Shown: positions 26,897 to 36,838, counted from the stretch's first letter. The stretch is 64,000 nt of DNA from Bin80 sp965261255 (GCA_965261255.1 CBDHCQ010000004.1:186001-250000); one strand, 5' to 3'. Made by a program: numbers and translations. Notes: generated by a model from the letters alone, not told the origin.

Positions 26897-27639
26897 ATAA
26901 TGGAACAAGCGGTCATCCGCTAATTCAGTTACGAGATGTCAGGAAACTTTATCCTATGGGCACGGAGGTTGTCCGCGCACTGGACGGAGTTAGCTTGGAT
27001 GTATATCCGAATGAGTTCGTGGCAGTCATGGGCCCCAGTGGTTCCGGCAAGTCCACACTCATGAACATGATCGGCTGCCTGGATACGCCTACGGATGGGA
27101 GCTATCTGCTACGAGGGCACAATGTAGGTGAGATGGTTGATAATGAACTGGCAGAAATCCGCAATCGTGAAGTAGGATTTGTTTTTCAGACCTTCAACCT
27201 ATTGCCGCGCGTTAATTGTCTACAGAACGTAGAGCTTCCGCTTATATACAGCGGTAAGACGCGCGGCCAGCGTCGCCAAATGGCTGAGCATGCGCTGGAG
27301 CAGGTTGGATTGTCGGACCGGGTTACACATAAGCCCAACGAATTGTCTGGCGGACAGCGCCAACGGGTTGCTGTTGCGCGCGCCTTGGTAAATAACCCGG
27401 CATTGGTTCTAGCCGATGAACCCACCGGTAACTTGGATACCAAGACAGGTCAAGAGATCATGCTTCTTTTCGAGACGCTTTATCGCAGGGGCAACACGAT
27501 GATGGTCGTAACGCATGAAGAGGAGGTTGCGCATCATGCACGCCGCATTGTTCGCTTGCGGGATGGCTTGGTAGAGAGCGATATTCGTGTTGAAAACCCC
27601 ATACTGGCGAACACGGACACATCTGCTTTACTGGATTGA
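26893..27639 (+). CDS. MacB/LolD-type ABC transporter ATPase
   Basis: A 248-residue ABC ATPase: Walker A GPSGSGKST near residue 47, Q-loop VFQTFNLLPR, signature LSGGQRQRVAVARAL, Walker B VLADEPTGNLD, H-loop VVTHEEE. It belongs to the MacB/LolD/FtsE group that serves a separate four-helix permease. Its start overlaps the adaptor stop by 4 bp. The permease that this ATPase needs is not encoded downstream: the next gene is an unrelated lipoprotein on the other strand. The permease must be elsewhere or lost. Confidence 0.92.
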   Translation: MNNGTSGHPLIQLRDVRKLYPMGTEVVRALDGVSLDVYPNEFVAVMGPSGSGKSTLMNMIGCLDTPTDGSYLLRGHNVGEMVDNELAEIRNREVGFVFQTFNLLPRVNCLQNVELPLIYSGKTRGQRRQMAEHALEQVGLSDRVTHKPNELSGGQRQRVAVARALVNNPALVLADEPTGNLDTKTGQEIMLLFETLYRRGNTMMVVTHEEEVAHHARRIVRLRDGLVESDIRVENPILANTDTSALLD

Positions 27640-27842
27640 GAAAGGTATGCCGGACAGAAGGCATTGAGCAGTCGCCGGCGATCAGGTTGGCAGCGATTTT
27701 CGTTCAGGATTGGATTAAATCCAGCACCAAGGTTGTTGGTTTAGTTCTATGACCAGGGTAGCGTACCATTCAGCGTTGGAGTATCGGTGACACAACGCTT
27801 GCCTTTCTGGATTCCGTTACAGGGTTTGTTTGTGCCCCTACG

Positions 27843-28328
27843 TCATTTTGGTTCGCAGTCCAGCGCTTCCTCAATTTGCACAAACCTGATTGCATTCTCC
27901 GTTCGCCCGATCCGAATGGCTTCAAAAGCAACCCCGGTGGAAAAAGATGGACGACAATCGGAGCCTGGAGAGAACAGCCGATAAGTTGCCACCACCGTAT
28001 CCCTGAGACTTTCGACGAGCTCAAAACGCACGTCATACCCTCCCGCACTAACGTCAATGGCGGCCAGGAGGACCATTTCTGCTTCGAAGTCTACGGATGT
28101 GAAGGGCATCAGCGGCTGAAGCGAATCCGCATATGCAGTCCAAGTATCTGCATCTGCGATCACACGTATGGTGGTTGTGTCGAGGGAAGCCTGTAGTCCG
28201 CGGCCCAGTGGTACATAGGGGAGGATTTCAGCCAGGTCTTCTTCGGTCAGTTCAGGTGGTTGCGTGGTCTCACAACTTGCAGATAGCAATAATGTGGAGA
28301 TTAATATTATGGAACTAATTTTTTGCAT
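27843..28328 (-). CDS. Lipoprotein with PrcB-like C-terminal domain
   Basis: A 161-residue lipoprotein: signal peptide with lipobox-like LSASC, so Cys19 would be lipidated. The C-terminal half (VDFEAEMVLLAAIDVSAGGY, then a beta-rich segment with FSPGSDCRPSF) resembles the PrcB C-terminal domain of small secreted proteins. Divergent from rpoZ, with the 45-base spacer between the two starts holding both promoters. Function unknown. Confidence 0.7.
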   Translation of the reverse strand: MQKISSIILISTLLLSASCETTQPPELTEEDLAEILPYVPLGRGLQASLDTTTIRVIADADTWTAYADSLQPLMPFTSVDFEAEMVLLAAIDVSAGGYDVRFELVESLRDTVVATYRLFSPGSDCRPSFSTGVAFEAIRIGRTENAIRFVQIEEALDCEPK

Positions 28329-28373
28329 TAGCGTGTCAGCAGTCCGCTACGGATTCGTGTATATAAACTACTC

Positions 28374-28676
28374 ATGCCGCTTAAAACAGTTGATATTGAT
28401 GCGCTGGTTGAACAAACAGGTAACCTGTTTGAAGCCGTTGCGATCCTTTCCAAGCGTTCGCGCCAGGCCGCGATCAAAATGAAGTCGGAACTTGATACGC
28501 GTCTCGCGTACTTTGAAGGTTTCGATCCCGAACTTGAGGATCCGCATTTTCAGGAAGAACAGCGCCGTATATCTATCGAGCACGAGGAGCGACCCAAGCC
28601 TACAGAGGTTGCAGTCGAGGAGATGTTCAATTCCGAAATATACTTCCGGGATCCCACCACGGAGCCGGAAATCTAG
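28374..28676 (+). CDS. rpoZ: RNA polymerase omega subunit
   Basis: A 100-residue protein. TGNLFEAVAILSKRSRQAA at 15-33 matches the conserved core of Bacteroidota omega (RpoZ), where this helix wraps the C-terminus of beta-prime. The remainder is acidic and poorly conserved, as usual. Lies 19 bases upstream of uvrA and probably co-transcribed with it. Start codon ATG at 28374 leaves the expected N-terminal DIDALVEQTGN segment. Confidence 0.75.
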   Translation: MPLKTVDIDALVEQTGNLFEAVAILSKRSRQAAIKMKSELDTRLAYFEGFDPELEDPHFQEEQRRISIEHEERPKPTEVAVEEMFNSEIYFRDPTTEPEI

Positions 28677-28695
28677 GGCGTAGCCCGGCCTGTCG

Positions 28696-31614
28696 ATGGA
28701 AGGCCAAAATAGAGAACGCCACGACGAGTACATTCTTGTTCGAGGTGCGCGTGAGCACAACCTGAGGGATGTGGATGTGGATGTTCCGCGCGACGAGTTG
28801 GTTGTCGTAACAGGTCTTTCGGGTTCGGGAAAAAGTTCACTTGCCTTTGACACTGTTTATGCTGAGGGACAGCGACGATACCTGGAAAGCTTGAGTGCGT
28901 ATGCACGACAGTTTGTTGGGATGCCTGAGCGTCCTGACGTTGATCATATCGAAGGACTCTCCCCGGTTATTGCTATTGACCAGAAGACCGTCTCCAGGAG
29001 TTCACGATCAACGGTCGGCACGGTTACTGAGATTTACGATTTTCTGCGGCTGCTTTATGCGCGCGCAGCGACCTCCTTCTCAGCAGCGTCGGGCAAACCG
29101 CTTATCAGGCAGTCAACAGGCGAGATTGTTGCAGCGGTCCAGGAGTACTCTGTCAATGCAGTAATTATGCTGCTTGCGCCTGTAGTTCAAGGTCGCAAAG
29201 GACACTATGGGGAACTCTTCGAGAGGGTGTCTCGCCAGGGCTACACCAGAGTGCGCGTCAATGGCAAGATCCGAGTGATCAAGCCCGGTATGAAGGTTGC
29301 CAGATACAGAACGCATAACATCGAAGTTGTTGTAGATCGTTTGCGTATTGAGGAAGGTATGGAGTCCCGCATAGCTCAATCGGTCAAGACCGCACTGGAG
29401 TTGGGGCAAGGAGTCTTGATCCTGGCAGAAGAATCCAAAAAGGATCGCATCTTCAGTCGTCACCTATATGATCCAGAAACAGGAGAGTCGTATCAGGAGG
29501 CCTCGCCGAGAACCTTTTCCTTTAATTCGCCATTCAGTGCCTGCAAGGTATGTCGGGGCCTCGGGATACAGGATTGCTGGGATGAAGATTTGCTTGTGCC
29601 GGATCGCTCACTCAGTATCAAGGACGATGCGATAGAACTCCTCGACTCCTGGAGGGACCAATACTTCATTACCGATGTTGCGTCGGTGTTGGAGAAGAGG
29701 GGTTTCTCTCTAGCTACACCTGTGAAGGAGATCAGTAAATCTGCGTGGGATGAGGTACTTAACGGTTCCTATAAATACCATGAGACAGAGGTGGGCGGCA
29801 CCAAGTACGCCTTCAAATCTCCAGATGGGCGGGGCCTTTACAGTTTTCTGGACACACGATACAAATTTGCGGACAAAAAAGAGAGAAGCGAACTTGACTG
29901 TTTCAGGGTAAGTCGGCCATGTGCTGAATGTAAGGGCGGCCGTCTTTCCAGTGAGGCGCTTTCGTACAGAATTGACGGGAGAACGATTGCTGATCTGACA
30001 AAGATGGATCTGATCAGCCTGCGCGAGTTCTTGAATACAGTTCGCTTCGGTAAGCGACAGGCCCAGATCGCTGCGCCCATTATTAAGGAGGTGCAGGAAC
30101 GTCTGATGTTCATGATTGATGTCGGAGTTGGTTATCTGACATTGGATCGACCGGCTGCCACACTATCTGGCGGAGAAAGTCAGCGTATTCGTCTGGCCAC
30201 ACAGATTGGTACACAGCTAACAGGGGTCTTATATGTTTTGGATGAGCCCTCTATTGGGTTACATGCTCGGGACAACCGGCGACTGATAGCGTCCCTACGC
30301 AGATTACGTGATCTAGGAAACTCGATACTAGTCGTTGAGCATGATCGTGACATGATTGAGTCCGCTGATCATATCATCGACATAGGGCCCGGTGCCGGTG
30401 ATCAAGGTGGGGAGGTTGTGTATGCTGGCTCTCCCGCAATGTTACGGCAAAATGGCAGTGCCAAAAAGGGATTAACCTTGCCTTATCTCTTAGGACAGCG
30501 TTGCATAGAAATTCCAGAGACGCGTCGGGAAATTCAGAAGAAAGCCATTGTGCTTTCCGGGGCTACGGGCAACAATTTGAAGGACGTTACGCTTACTCTA
30601 CCCCTGGGGACGTTTATATGTGTGACCGGTGTCAGTGGATCGGGAAAGAGTTCGCTAATAAACCAAACGCTTGTTCCTGCACTTACTTACCGGATGAATC
30701 CGCGTACGCGCGTGCGAGGGTTGCCGTATAAGAAACTGGAGGGGTATTCGTTGATTGATAAGTTGATCAACATTGATCAAAAGCCGATTGGGCGAACGCC
30801 CCGGTCTAATCCGGCCACGTATATCACATTGTTCACGGCAATCCGGCAGCTGTTTGCTAATCTACCGCTGTCTAAAGCGAGGGGCTATAAGCCGGGACGT
30901 TTTTCGTTCAATGTGCGAGGTGGGAGATGCGAGACTTGTTCCGGGGCCGGTATTTCTCGCCTGGAGATGAATTTCTTGCCCGATGTGTACGTAGAATGCG
31001 ATACATGTCAGGGCAGACGTTACAATCAGGAAACATTGGAGGTGTCCTACAAGGGCAAAACCATTTCGGATGTCCTGAACATGCGTGTAACTGAGGCGGC
31101 GGCCTTTTTCGCCAATCTGCCCAATATTGCAAAGAAGCTGGATACGCTGCTCTCGGTTGGTCTGGGGTACGTACGTCTAGGGCAGCAGTCAACTACGATT
31201 TCGGGTGGAGAAGCGCAGCGCGTGAAGCTAGCCAAAGAGCTTTCACGTTCGGCGAGTGGGCGGACACTGTACCTATTTGATGAGCCAACGACAGGACTGC
31301 ATTTTGAGGATATTCGGTTATTTCTGAATGTTTTACAGAAGCTGGTGGACAGGGGAAACACGGTATTGGTGATTGAACACAACCCGGATGTAATAAAAGT
31401 TGCTGATTACATTGTGGATATGGGTCCGGAGGGAGGCGAGGAAGGCGGGCAGATTCTCTTTGCTGGTTCTCCCGAGGAGATGAGTCGTCAAGATACTTAT
31501 ACAGCAGAATTGCTAAGGGAGATATTTTCGGGTAAGCAAGGCGAACAGGTTTCTAGTGATTCGACAATTGAGCCCGAAACTGCGCTGGATTGCAATAATT
31601 CAGTCGGCCGCTGA
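28696..31614 (+). CDS. uvrA: Excinuclease ABC subunit A
   Basis: A 972-residue UvrA with both ABC ATPase halves: Walker A TGLSGSGKSSLAFDTVYAE near residue 37, the expected zinc-finger insertions with CKVCRGLGI and CAECKGGRL, signature LSGGESQRIRLA, and in the second half TGVSGSGKSSLI, CETCSGAG and ISGGEAQRVKLA. UvrA scans DNA for lesions and loads UvrB in nucleotide excision repair. Length is slightly above the usual 940. The C-terminal 35 residues, starting ELLREIFSGKQGEQVSS, are duplicated in a diverged but in-frame form at 37661-37802. Confidence 0.97.
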   Translation: MEGQNRERHDEYILVRGAREHNLRDVDVDVPRDELVVVTGLSGSGKSSLAFDTVYAEGQRRYLESLSAYARQFVGMPERPDVDHIEGLSPVIAIDQKTVSRSSRSTVGTVTEIYDFLRLLYARAATSFSAASGKPLIRQSTGEIVAAVQEYSVNAVIMLLAPVVQGRKGHYGELFERVSRQGYTRVRVNGKIRVIKPGMKVARYRTHNIEVVVDRLRIEEGMESRIAQSVKTALELGQGVLILAEESKKDRIFSRHLYDPETGESYQEASPRTFSFNSPFSACKVCRGLGIQDCWDEDLLVPDRSLSIKDDAIELLDSWRDQYFITDVASVLEKRGFSLATPVKEISKSAWDEVLNGSYKYHETEVGGTKYAFKSPDGRGLYSFLDTRYKFADKKERSELDCFRVSRPCAECKGGRLSSEALSYRIDGRTIADLTKMDLISLREFLNTVRFGKRQAQIAAPIIKEVQERLMFMIDVGVGYLTLDRPAATLSGGESQRIRLATQIGTQLTGVLYVLDEPSIGLHARDNRRLIASLRRLRDLGNSILVVEHDRDMIESADHIIDIGPGAGDQGGEVVYAGSPAMLRQNGSAKKGLTLPYLLGQRCIEIPETRREIQKKAIVLSGATGNNLKDVTLTLPLGTFICVTGVSGSGKSSLINQTLVPALTYRMNPRTRVRGLPYKKLEGYSLIDKLINIDQKPIGRTPRSNPATYITLFTAIRQLFANLPLSKARGYKPGRFSFNVRGGRCETCSGAGISRLEMNFLPDVYVECDTCQGRRYNQETLEVSYKGKTISDVLNMRVTEAAAFFANLPNIAKKLDTLLSVGLGYVRLGQQSTTISGGEAQRVKLAKELSRSASGRTLYLFDEPTTGLHFEDIRLFLNVLQKLVDRGNTVLVIEHNPDVIKVADYIVDMGPEGGEEGGQILFAGSPEEMSRQDTYTAELLREIFSGKQGEQVSSDSTIEPETALDCNNSVGR

Positions 31615-31745
31615 CTGGGTTTTTGGCATCGTTTGATGTCTGCCGTTGCCTGATCTAGCCTGGAGGTACTCTTCTTGCTGGACCGTAGTAGATTCATCTG
31701 ATTTTTGGCAAGAGTTCTGTTATAGTAAGTGATGCGATTGTAATT
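31511..31745 (+). repeat. Copy A of diverged uvrA-lhgO junction repeat
   Basis: About 235 bases covering the last 35 codons of uvrA, the short spacer (including TGCCTGATCT) and the last 20 or so codons of a lhgO-type gene in reverse. Aligns colinearly with 37661-37895; shared blocks include AAGCAAGGCGA, AATTGAGCCCGAAAC, GATTCATC and AGTGATGCG. Divergence is considerable, so the duplication is old or came from a related genome. The lhgO part of this copy stops at about 31745, where an ISAzo13 remnant begins. Confidence 0.85.
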
Positions 31746-32300
31746 TGATGCACCGCAGGGATAGTGTGCCACGGTCACCGTAAGATCAATTGGAGTTGCG
31801 AGAGTATGCTGTAGGAAGTATTTCCAGGCTCGGGGGCGATATCCATTGCAGCCTTCCACTATCGGCAAGAATATAGAGTTCATGTACATGGGGATACTGG
31901 AATTGCCCCACTTCTTTCCACCAGTTTGCAATACAGCCCACAGCAAACTCGGGTGTACCATTGGAAGTCCCGACACAGACGGCTCCCGTAATTGCACGAA
32001 GATCTTGCGTGCCACAGGGAATAACGATGCCGCTCGCTAAAGAGCGGAAGTCGTGATCGTAAACGCACTTAGGTATGCGCAGCCAAGATGTGCTAGGATT
32101 GCGAAAGCACCCGATGAGTTCTATATTCTTGGTATCCCACGCTGAGGTTAGGGAGGCATTCCGAGTTGGCCCGCGTCCGAAGAATAGAAATCTACGCGAA
32201 CTGCTGATCTCAGTCAGGATGCTGGGTTCCAGACGACATATTGAGACTGTTGAAAAAAGGCGTTCAATTTTGGAGGAGAATATTTCAAATGTCAAGAGAT
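31745..32300 (-). pseudogene. ISAzo13-family transposase remnant
   Basis: Read on the - strand, the frame entering from 32295 shows WDTKNIELIGCFRNP, YDHDF, IPCGTQDL, VGTSNGTPEFAVGCIANWW and YPHVHELYILAD, the succession seen in the core of ISAzo13 DDE transposases. A frameshift near 31858 is followed by GCNGYRPRAWKYFLQ and TVTVAHYPCGASNYN. It then runs straight into lhgO-derived sequence, so the C-terminal end with its catalytic glutamate is missing. The element is dead. It supports the idea that transposition shaped the insertion at the uvrA end. Confidence 0.8.
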
Positions 32301-32445
32301 CCTGGATTCAACACACTCTGCTTTGTTCAATCGAATCGTGTCTCAGCATTCTCTTGCACGATATGAACATGTTGCATCACTTAACGAGATCCTGCACATC
32401 TGTTGATTGTCTCGTACATTCGTTTGGAGTCGACTGTGATTATTC

Positions 32446-35280
32446 ATGTTTCCCAGAGTTAATCATTTAATTGTTTCCCTCCTTTACATAGGATCCAGTT
32501 TTTGTCTTTTTTCCGAGCCAGTTCTTGGCCAGACTGCGACCGTGGTTGGGAAGGTAACCGATTCGGAAACTGGTCAATCATTGATAGGGGCGAACGTGCT
32601 GGTTGCCGGGACCTCGATTGGAAGTGCCACTGATATTGAGGGTAATTTTGAAATTTCGAACCTTCACGCTGGAATCCATATCCTGCGAGCAAGTTTTATA
32701 GGGTACTCAGCTCAGGAATTGACAGTTACTCTGGCTGACGGAGAGAATTATGTCTGGAACGTTGCCTTAGATCCGGGAACAGATCTAGACCCCGTGCAGG
32801 TGACCGCAGGACGCCGGAATGAGAAAACGTTGAATGCACCCTCTTCCATTGATGTCATTACATCGCGAGATCTTCAATTGGATATCGCACAGACAACGGC
32901 AAAATCGCTCCGAAATGTGACCGGGTTGGATATGGTACAGACTGGTGTGGATCGCTACGAAATCGTACTCCGCGGATTCAATGACGCTTTCTCAAGATCT
33001 ACACATGTACTCACCGATTACAGGAAGGCAGCGGTTGCCTCCATTGGGGTCAACCTGCATAATGTCATGCCAAGTCTGGCCATTGACATGGAACGGATTG
33101 AAGTAGTTCGGGGGCCCGGATCCGCACTTTATGGACCTGGTGTAGATTCAGGAGTGATTCACTACATCTCCAAAGATGCATTCAACTACCCAGGAGCTAC
33201 AATCTCTGTTTCAGGTGGTCAACGGTCTATGTTCAATGTTCAGGGACGTGTAGCTACGGTTCTAGGTTCAAATCTCGGTGTCAAAGTGATTGGCAGTTAC
33301 GCGACATCGGAGGATTTTACTCTTGAAGGGTGTGATGCTGCACTCCTCAAGAATGAAAGGTTTAGTGAATGCCCTGATCCCGAAGATGCAATTCAGTTGT
33401 TTGTTGATGGGGTTCGCGAAACCAAGAACCGCAAACTTGTACTGTCCAGTACTGTGGACTTGCGCTTGGGTAAGTCAACCACTCTTTCGTTGAGTGGGGG
33501 AATTGGAAATCTGGATGGTGCAATGCTCAGCAGCTTGGGCACAATTCAGGCAAAGGGAATGGTTGCCAGCTATGCTCAGATTCGGCTGTCCAGCGGCCCT
33601 CTCTTTGTACAGGCGTATATGAATTCAATCAATTCGGGGAACTCCTATATCTATGGTGGAGATCCTATTCAAGAATATTCCGAAGAATTTTCCGTGCAAA
33701 GCCAGTATACGCAAGAGATTGGGTCTAGACAGCAGCTGGTTGCAGGAGTGGACTTGCGATTTGATCGCCCTGATACCAGAGGAATTGTTCCCACACATGG
33801 CGAAGGGATTACAGGGCTTGACGAATATGGTGCTTACCTGCAATCGAATACACAGATCTCAAACAGACTCAAACTGACACTCGCCCTTCGGGGAGACATC
33901 AATAATATCGTACCTGATCTTCATCTATCTCCTCGCGTCGCACTCGTGTTAAAACCAACACCTTCCTCAAGCTTGCGTGCAACCTATAACCGTAGTCTTT
34001 CTTCACCGCTGTCGACCGACTACCTAGTGAATTTAGTGGTAGCTTCCATAGGGCCACTCACGGTGCGGGCCCGCGGGGGGGCCACCGGATTTACCTTTGA
34101 AAGAAATCCCAACTACCTTGAACTTGGTGCACCTACGTCTCTTGTTGCTTCCAGTATGCTCCCAGGAATGGAAGGATATCCAACTCCCGTTGGTATAGAT
34201 ACAGGGTTCCTTTACGGGTTGATATACGATGGTCTAACAAAAATTCCAGATGATGAACTTGCGCGCAGGCTTGCCGAAGCAGGACTAAGTATTCCCCCTC
34301 AGCTTCTGCCCCTCCTGAGGCAGGAATTGAACCCAGAAGTGACTCAGGTTCAGGGATTCAGCTCTGGGATCCTTAGTCTCGTGAACCTGAGTACGCTTGA
34401 GCTCAAATTCAACCCGGAGTTGAATAGTCTTCAGGATACCGAACCAATCAAGCCAACCATAACTCAATCTTGGGAATTTGGATATAAAGGAATTATTCGT
34501 GATCATATCCTCTTCACACTGGACGGGTACTACGGTAGAAGAAAAGATTTTACAGGTCCGCTTCAGATCAAGACACCATTTGTTCTGGTTCCAAATCTGA
34601 AACAGGATCTCATTCAAGACATTTCGGCCGGGCTGGCAGCAAATTCGGACATTGCGAATGCACTGGGGTTAGTTGGGCTGACCCCTCAACTGGCTGCGGA
34701 ATTGCTCGTCAATATTGCAGGCGGTGATCTGCCAGATAATGAGACTCCAGTAGCAATTGTACAGCCAAACGAGAACAATAATGGAGTGGGTAATTTTCCT
34801 GAACTGATGCTGACCTTTCCCAACTTTGGAAATATCCGGTATTTTGGTATGGATGTTTCAACTCAGATCATCGCCAGTGAAAAGCTGATGTTTTTTGCAA
34901 ATGCATCTTGGGTAAGTGACGATTATTTTGATCATACGGAGATCAACGAAGAGTCAGAGGATCTGGAATTGGCCCTCAATGCACCGGGATTTAAGTTTAA
35001 GATCGGCGGTCAATACCAACGAAAGAATGGGTTTTCGTTCATGGCATCGGGACGGTTTACAAAGGGATTTCCTGTTATTTCTGGTCAATATGTGGGGAAT
35101 GTGCCGAGCTATACGGTGCTTGATGTGGGCATAGGATATGCAATTCATAAAGCCGGATTCCGTGCTGATCTGGGAATCAACAACCTGTTCAACAGTGACC
35201 ACCGCGAATTCGTCGGTGCGCCCAGACTCGGGCGAATTGCAATTATCAGGCTCACGTATACAACGGATCGCAGCGGTTAG
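32446..35280 (+). CDS. TonB-dependent outer-membrane receptor
   Basis: A 944-residue receptor. A signal peptide is followed by a carboxypeptidase-like regulatory domain (VVGKVTDSETGQSLIGANV) at about 30-110, a plug domain with VEVVRGPGSALYGPGV-like sequence near 220, and a long beta-barrel ending in LGRIAIIRLTY with a terminal aromatic-rich strand. These proteins import siderophores, vitamins or glycans with energy from TonB-ExbBD. No SusD partner is adjacent, so it is not a standard glycan-uptake pair; substrate unknown. It lies inside the segment flanked by the two uvrA-lhgO junction repeats, i.e. it was probably acquired. A secreted protein gene follows 75 bases downstream. Confidence 0.92.
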   Translation: MFPRVNHLIVSLLYIGSSFCLFSEPVLGQTATVVGKVTDSETGQSLIGANVLVAGTSIGSATDIEGNFEISNLHAGIHILRASFIGYSAQELTVTLADGENYVWNVALDPGTDLDPVQVTAGRRNEKTLNAPSSIDVITSRDLQLDIAQTTAKSLRNVTGLDMVQTGVDRYEIVLRGFNDAFSRSTHVLTDYRKAAVASIGVNLHNVMPSLAIDMERIEVVRGPGSALYGPGVDSGVIHYISKDAFNYPGATISVSGGQRSMFNVQGRVATVLGSNLGVKVIGSYATSEDFTLEGCDAALLKNERFSECPDPEDAIQLFVDGVRETKNRKLVLSSTVDLRLGKSTTLSLSGGIGNLDGAMLSSLGTIQAKGMVASYAQIRLSSGPLFVQAYMNSINSGNSYIYGGDPIQEYSEEFSVQSQYTQEIGSRQQLVAGVDLRFDRPDTRGIVPTHGEGITGLDEYGAYLQSNTQISNRLKLTLALRGDINNIVPDLHLSPRVALVLKPTPSSSLRATYNRSLSSPLSTDYLVNLVVASIGPLTVRARGGATGFTFERNPNYLELGAPTSLVASSMLPGMEGYPTPVGIDTGFLYGLIYDGLTKIPDDELARRLAEAGLSIPPQLLPLLRQELNPEVTQVQGFSSGILSLVNLSTLELKFNPELNSLQDTEPIKPTITQSWEFGYKGIIRDHILFTLDGYYGRRKDFTGPLQIKTPFVLVPNLKQDLIQDISAGLAANSDIANALGLVGLTPQLAAELLVNIAGGDLPDNETPVAIVQPNENNNGVGNFPELMLTFPNFGNIRYFGMDVSTQIIASEKLMFFANASWVSDDYFDHTEINEESEDLELALNAPGFKFKIGGQYQRKNGFSFMASGRFTKGFPVISGQYVGNVPSYTVLDVGIGYAIHKAGFRADLGINNLFNSDHREFVGAPRLGRIAIIRLTYTTDRSG

Positions 35281-35354
35281 AGACTACCCATCCGAGTGGA
35301 TGGACATGGCGGCATTGGGCGGTCCAGATGCAACTAAACAAACAGGTGTAAAAA

Positions 35355-36035
35355 ATGAAAAAACTGATTTTATTGCTGGCCGTTTTACTTCCAGCCGTTG
35401 CGCTAGCGCAGGAAGTGGTAGAACGCGACGCGAGCGGTTTTGCCGTAATAAAGGACGGCAACGGGGAGCTACGATGGGTTTTTAGCCCTACGCCGCAATT
35501 TGCCCTGGAGGCCATACTGGCAGAAGACAGGAGGGGAGCCGGATTTGCCGATAGGGTGTTCAGACAGAAATGGGAAACACGTTCGGATGCAGAATTAGAC
35601 GCGTTTGCGGATGAGCTGGTAAGAATTGTGCTGGAAACCCCCTCGAGAAAGGTCGCTAGGGATGCGATTAATGCGTTGGGAAGTTATAGCAGAAGGCTTG
35701 AGGTGTTGATTGACATATATGAGAATCCTCAAAATACAAGAGTGTCCCTGTCGAATATATTCCGTATTCCTAACGGCGGTAAGGATTACGTCATGAACCT
35801 GTTTGCGTCCCTAGAACCGCCCAAAGAACCGTGCAAGCCGCGACCACAACTTGGACTTGACAATGGGCCGCCGGGCCCTCCCGAAGAGGAACTATGCCCC
35901 TATAAAACGGAATGGTGCAAAGTGGGTAAAGTTCTTCTATTCTTTAAAGTTGTGCACCACTCCCTTATTTATCCAACATGCGATAACACTATAGAGTATA
36001 CGGAAGATGGTCGCAGTATTTGGCGTAGCCACTAG
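35355..36035 (+). CDS. Secreted protein of unknown function
   Basis: A 226-residue protein with a clear signal peptide (MKKLILLLAVLLPAVALAQE). The central part is helical and the C-terminal third has several cysteines (CKPRP, CPYKTEWCKV, TCDNT) that may form disulfides. No family recognised. Lies downstream of the TonB receptor on the same strand, possibly co-transcribed, and in the same inserted segment. Confidence 0.75.
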   Translation: MKKLILLLAVLLPAVALAQEVVERDASGFAVIKDGNGELRWVFSPTPQFALEAILAEDRRGAGFADRVFRQKWETRSDAELDAFADELVRIVLETPSRKVARDAINALGSYSRRLEVLIDIYENPQNTRVSLSNIFRIPNGGKDYVMNLFASLEPPKEPCKPRPQLGLDNGPPGPPEEELCPYKTEWCKVGKVLLFFKVVHHSLIYPTCDNTIEYTEDGRSIWRSH

Positions 36036-36067
36036 GCCGATTTTCGGCTGACACAAGCGGGTTTGCA

Positions 36068-36313
36068 ATGGGTTCAAAGCCCAAAATGAAGCTGTGTTCT
36101 TTCAAGCTGCCTGCGGTGGACATACGGACGTTGGAAGTGCTTGCGGAGCATCTTGATCAAACAGAGACCGAGGCACTGCGAATCGCATTAAGGCTTGCCG
36201 TAGTGCAGCTTGCTCCGAACTCGGTGATCAGAAAGCCGCAGTCGGGCGATATATTTTGTGCTGGACGCGCGCGCGATGAGTCGGTTCGGAGCATTAGGGA
36301 CCCTGCGAGGTGA
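36068..36313 (+). CDS. Small ribbon-helix-helix-like protein
   Basis: An 81-residue frame. The N-terminal SFKLPAVDIRTLEVLAEHLD and TETEALRIALRLAV look like the strand, helix and helix of a ribbon-helix-helix DNA-binding fold. The C-terminal tail is basic. No neighbour identifies a role. It follows the secreted protein gene by 32 bases. Moderate confidence that it is a real gene. Confidence 0.5.
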   Translation: MGSKPKMKLCSFKLPAVDIRTLEVLAEHLDQTETEALRIALRLAVVQLAPNSVIRKPQSGDIFCAGRARDESVRSIRDPAR

Positions 36314-36382
36314 ATAAGGGGGAAATGTACACCGGGGGATTACGTCACCTTTCGTAAATGCCCTTCCTGATTCCTAACGAAA

Positions 36383-36660
36383 ATGCCGTATACGCCTGCC
36401 GCGCAACGTGCTTATGACCGCGACAGGAAGCGTAGAAAGCGGGAAGCGGATAAGAAAAAGCGTAAGGAAGCGGGCGCGAAAACGGACTACACGCCCCCTG
36501 CGTCCGTAGCTGATCAAGTAGAGGCCCTGACGCAATGGGCGGCTACCCTGCAATGCCCCCGGGACGTCCGCGCGTAGGGCAGCCGCTGATACTGCCGGCC
36601 TTTATGATCCGCTACCTGACGGGCGCGCGATGGTTGAATCTTTTGAGCCTCTTTCAAAAT
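36383..36660 (+). pseudogene. Broken N-terminus of a phage terminase-like protein
   Basis: The open 64-codon frame starts MPYTPAAQRAYDRDRKRRKR and later reads ADQVEALTQWAATLQCP. It stops early at TAG, but a one-base shift in the C5 run near 36562 restores a reading frame: GRPRVGQPLILPAFMIRYLTG. The sum resembles the start of large-terminase proteins (a basic head, then the P-G-x-x-V-G-Q-P-L-x-L entry to the ATPase). The remainder of the ATPase is missing. Interpreted as a prophage or gene-transfer-agent relic; moderate to low confidence. Confidence 0.4.
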
Positions 36661-36838
36661 TCCTCAGTTGGATGATTTTTCGGGGATTTTGATGATTGAC
36701 GGATCTGCGTACTGAGAATGTTTTGGGGCTGATCTACCCTGCAAGGTATCGTTTTTTTGGGTCACAAACGAAGGGACAGGGGTCTCCGAATTTTGTATTT
36801 TTGGAGCGCTGAAAATCCAACAAAACCCGGAGGATCCC

